A DNA stretch of 7,094 nt from an uncultured Oscillospiraceae bacterium (GTDB lineage: Bacteria > Bacillota > Clostridia > Oscillospirales > Acutalibacteraceae), in the NCBI GenBank assembly GCA_900552225.1, contig URYX01000089.1, positions 1-7,094 on the forward strand, given 5' to 3'. The translations under genes and the position numbers were made by a program. Under the pieces are notes generated by a model. It had not been told where the DNA came from, did no database searches, and saw nothing but the letters and a program-made list of their open reading frames with translations. Below, piece after piece: positions 6,399-7,094 of this stretch; the stretch's first letter is position 1, and every line of letters begins with the position of its first letter.

Positions 6399-7028
6399 TT
6401 ATTCGGGTTTGGATTGGTCGTTTGCGCTGCGGAGCTGCTCCAGCTCAGCCTTCAGCGCGGCATTTTCCTGATTTTCCCGATGTGCGCGCCGCTGGCGGCG
6501 GAAAATGTCATAAATCAGGAAGGCGCAGAGCGGAATGCCGATAAAAATGACCATGCCGAGCGGCTTTTGCAGGAACGTGGCGAAATTGCCGACGTGCGGG
6601 ATGCGGCTGCGCAATTGTCCGATGATCCGGTCCGCCGTGACGGGCAGCTCGTCCTCGATGTTGTTGGCGTCGCCCTTGGTGATGAATTGGCGGGAACCGT
6701 CGGCTCCCGAACGGATATCCACAATGCGGTGGGTAACGATTACCGCATCCTCCCGGAAGGTGATGACATCCCCAATCTGCAGGGTCTCCGGGTCGGCCGG
6801 GCCGACCAGAATGAGATCTCCCACCTCGATGTGCCCCTCGGCGGAGCCGCTCATGGAGCCGGACTGCACAACCATCGGCGTGATGCCGAGCACGGAGGGT
6901 GGGGTGTTCGGAGAGATGACCCCCTGGATAATGATGACCAGATTACAGAGAAGCATAAGGCCGAGCAGGGCGCAGAGAAGGTATCCGATCAGGGAGAGAG
7001 CCGTGCGGAGCGGACGCTTTTGTGTCAT
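6399..7028 (-). CDS. sipW: Signal peptidase I, SipW type (S26B), first copy with coiled-coil tail
   Basis: This 209-residue membrane protease is probably dedicated to the downstream SipW-dependent subunit. The N-terminal membrane helix is about 10-35. The catalytic serine is Ser58 in QSGSMSG. The S26B-type histidine is His100 in VTHRIV. KGDANN gives Asp120, with Asp126 as another candidate for the third residue. IPHVG precedes the second helix at about 153-171. After RRQRR a charged tail of about 35 residues (ENAALKAELEQLRSAN) shows heptad spacing and is probably a cytoplasmic coiled coil; the second peptidase of the operon lacks it. The ATG has AGGAGG 7 nt upstream, an excellent site. The motifs match the second peptidase closely but the rest of the sequence is diverged, so these are paralogues rather than a recent duplication. 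Substrate pairing is inferred from gene order. Confidence 0.95.
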   Translation of the reverse strand: MTQKRPLRTALSLIGYLLCALLGLMLLCNLVIIIQGVISPNTPPSVLGITPMVVQSGSMSGSAEGHIEVGDLILVGPADPETLQIGDVITFREDAVIVTHRIVDIRSGADGSRQFITKGDANNIEDELPVTADRIIGQLRSRIPHVGNFATFLQKPLGMVIFIGIPLCAFLIYDIFRRQRRAHRENQENAALKAELEQLRSANDQSKPE

Positions 7029-7034
7029 GACATT

Positions 7035-7042
7035 GCCTCCTT
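7035..7042 (-). promoter_or_regulatory. Ribosome binding site of the first signal peptidase
   Basis: The minus strand reads AAGGAGGC, a near-perfect anti-16S match, 7 nt before the ATG at 7028. The remaining sequence up to 7094 is AT-richer, but I see no promoter I can support in it. Confidence 0.85.
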
Positions 7043-7094
7043 GTGGTAGGTCTTGGGAAATAAAAAGGGCTGCAAAAATACGATCGTTTACACG

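Noticed and set aside
6333..7049. Plus-strand frame of 238 codons
   Set aside because: It is the shadow of the first signal peptidase, whose catalytic motifs and ribosome binding site are on the minus strand.
7043..7094. Possible promoter at the right edge
   Set aside because: There are AT-rich patches but no -35/-10 pair with proper spacing; the promoter may lie outside the window.

Overview
The window looks like an accessory surface-structure locus from a Gram-positive anaerobe of the Clostridia, possibly a gut Oscillospirales/Ruminococcaceae-type organism. The grounds are moderately high GC, strong AGGAGG-type ribosome binding sites, SipW-type signal peptidases (family S26B), SipW-dependent signal peptides, a sorting-like SPDTG tail and InlB-type B-repeats. 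The taxonomic guess is an inference from protein style only. All real genes lie on the minus strand, so transcription runs from the right edge (7094) to the left edge (1). The long plus-strand frames are antisense shadows.

Layout in transcription order: (1) a SipW-type signal peptidase (7028-6399); (2) a 133-bp spacer with a 14-bp perfect palindrome and a hairpin; (3) a secreted TasA/camelysin-like subunit with a SipW-dependent signal peptide (6265-5543); (4) a 159-bp spacer with two strong hairpins; (5) a membrane- or wall-anchored relative of that subunit, ending in SPDTG plus a hydrophobic helix and basic tail (5383-4610); (6) a second SipW-type signal peptidase overlapping it by 10 bp (4619-4068); (7) a second SipW-dependent secreted subunit overlapping the peptidase by 22 bp (4089-3430); (8) after 51 bp, a giant secreted protein with Ig-like, MucBP-like and InlB B-repeat modules (3378 to beyond position 1, at least 1126 residues, 3' end missing).

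The proposed joint role is an inference. The two membrane peptidases mature dedicated TasA-like subunits, which form an extracellular fibre or coat. The anchored homologue tethers it to the envelope, and the large repeat protein acts as a tip, adhesin or scaffold. The arrangement recalls tapA-sipW-tasA of Bacillus subtilis, but it has two peptidases, three related small substrates, an anchored subunit and a giant repeat protein. No RNA genes, CRISPR arrays, insertion sequences or convincing intrinsic terminators were seen.
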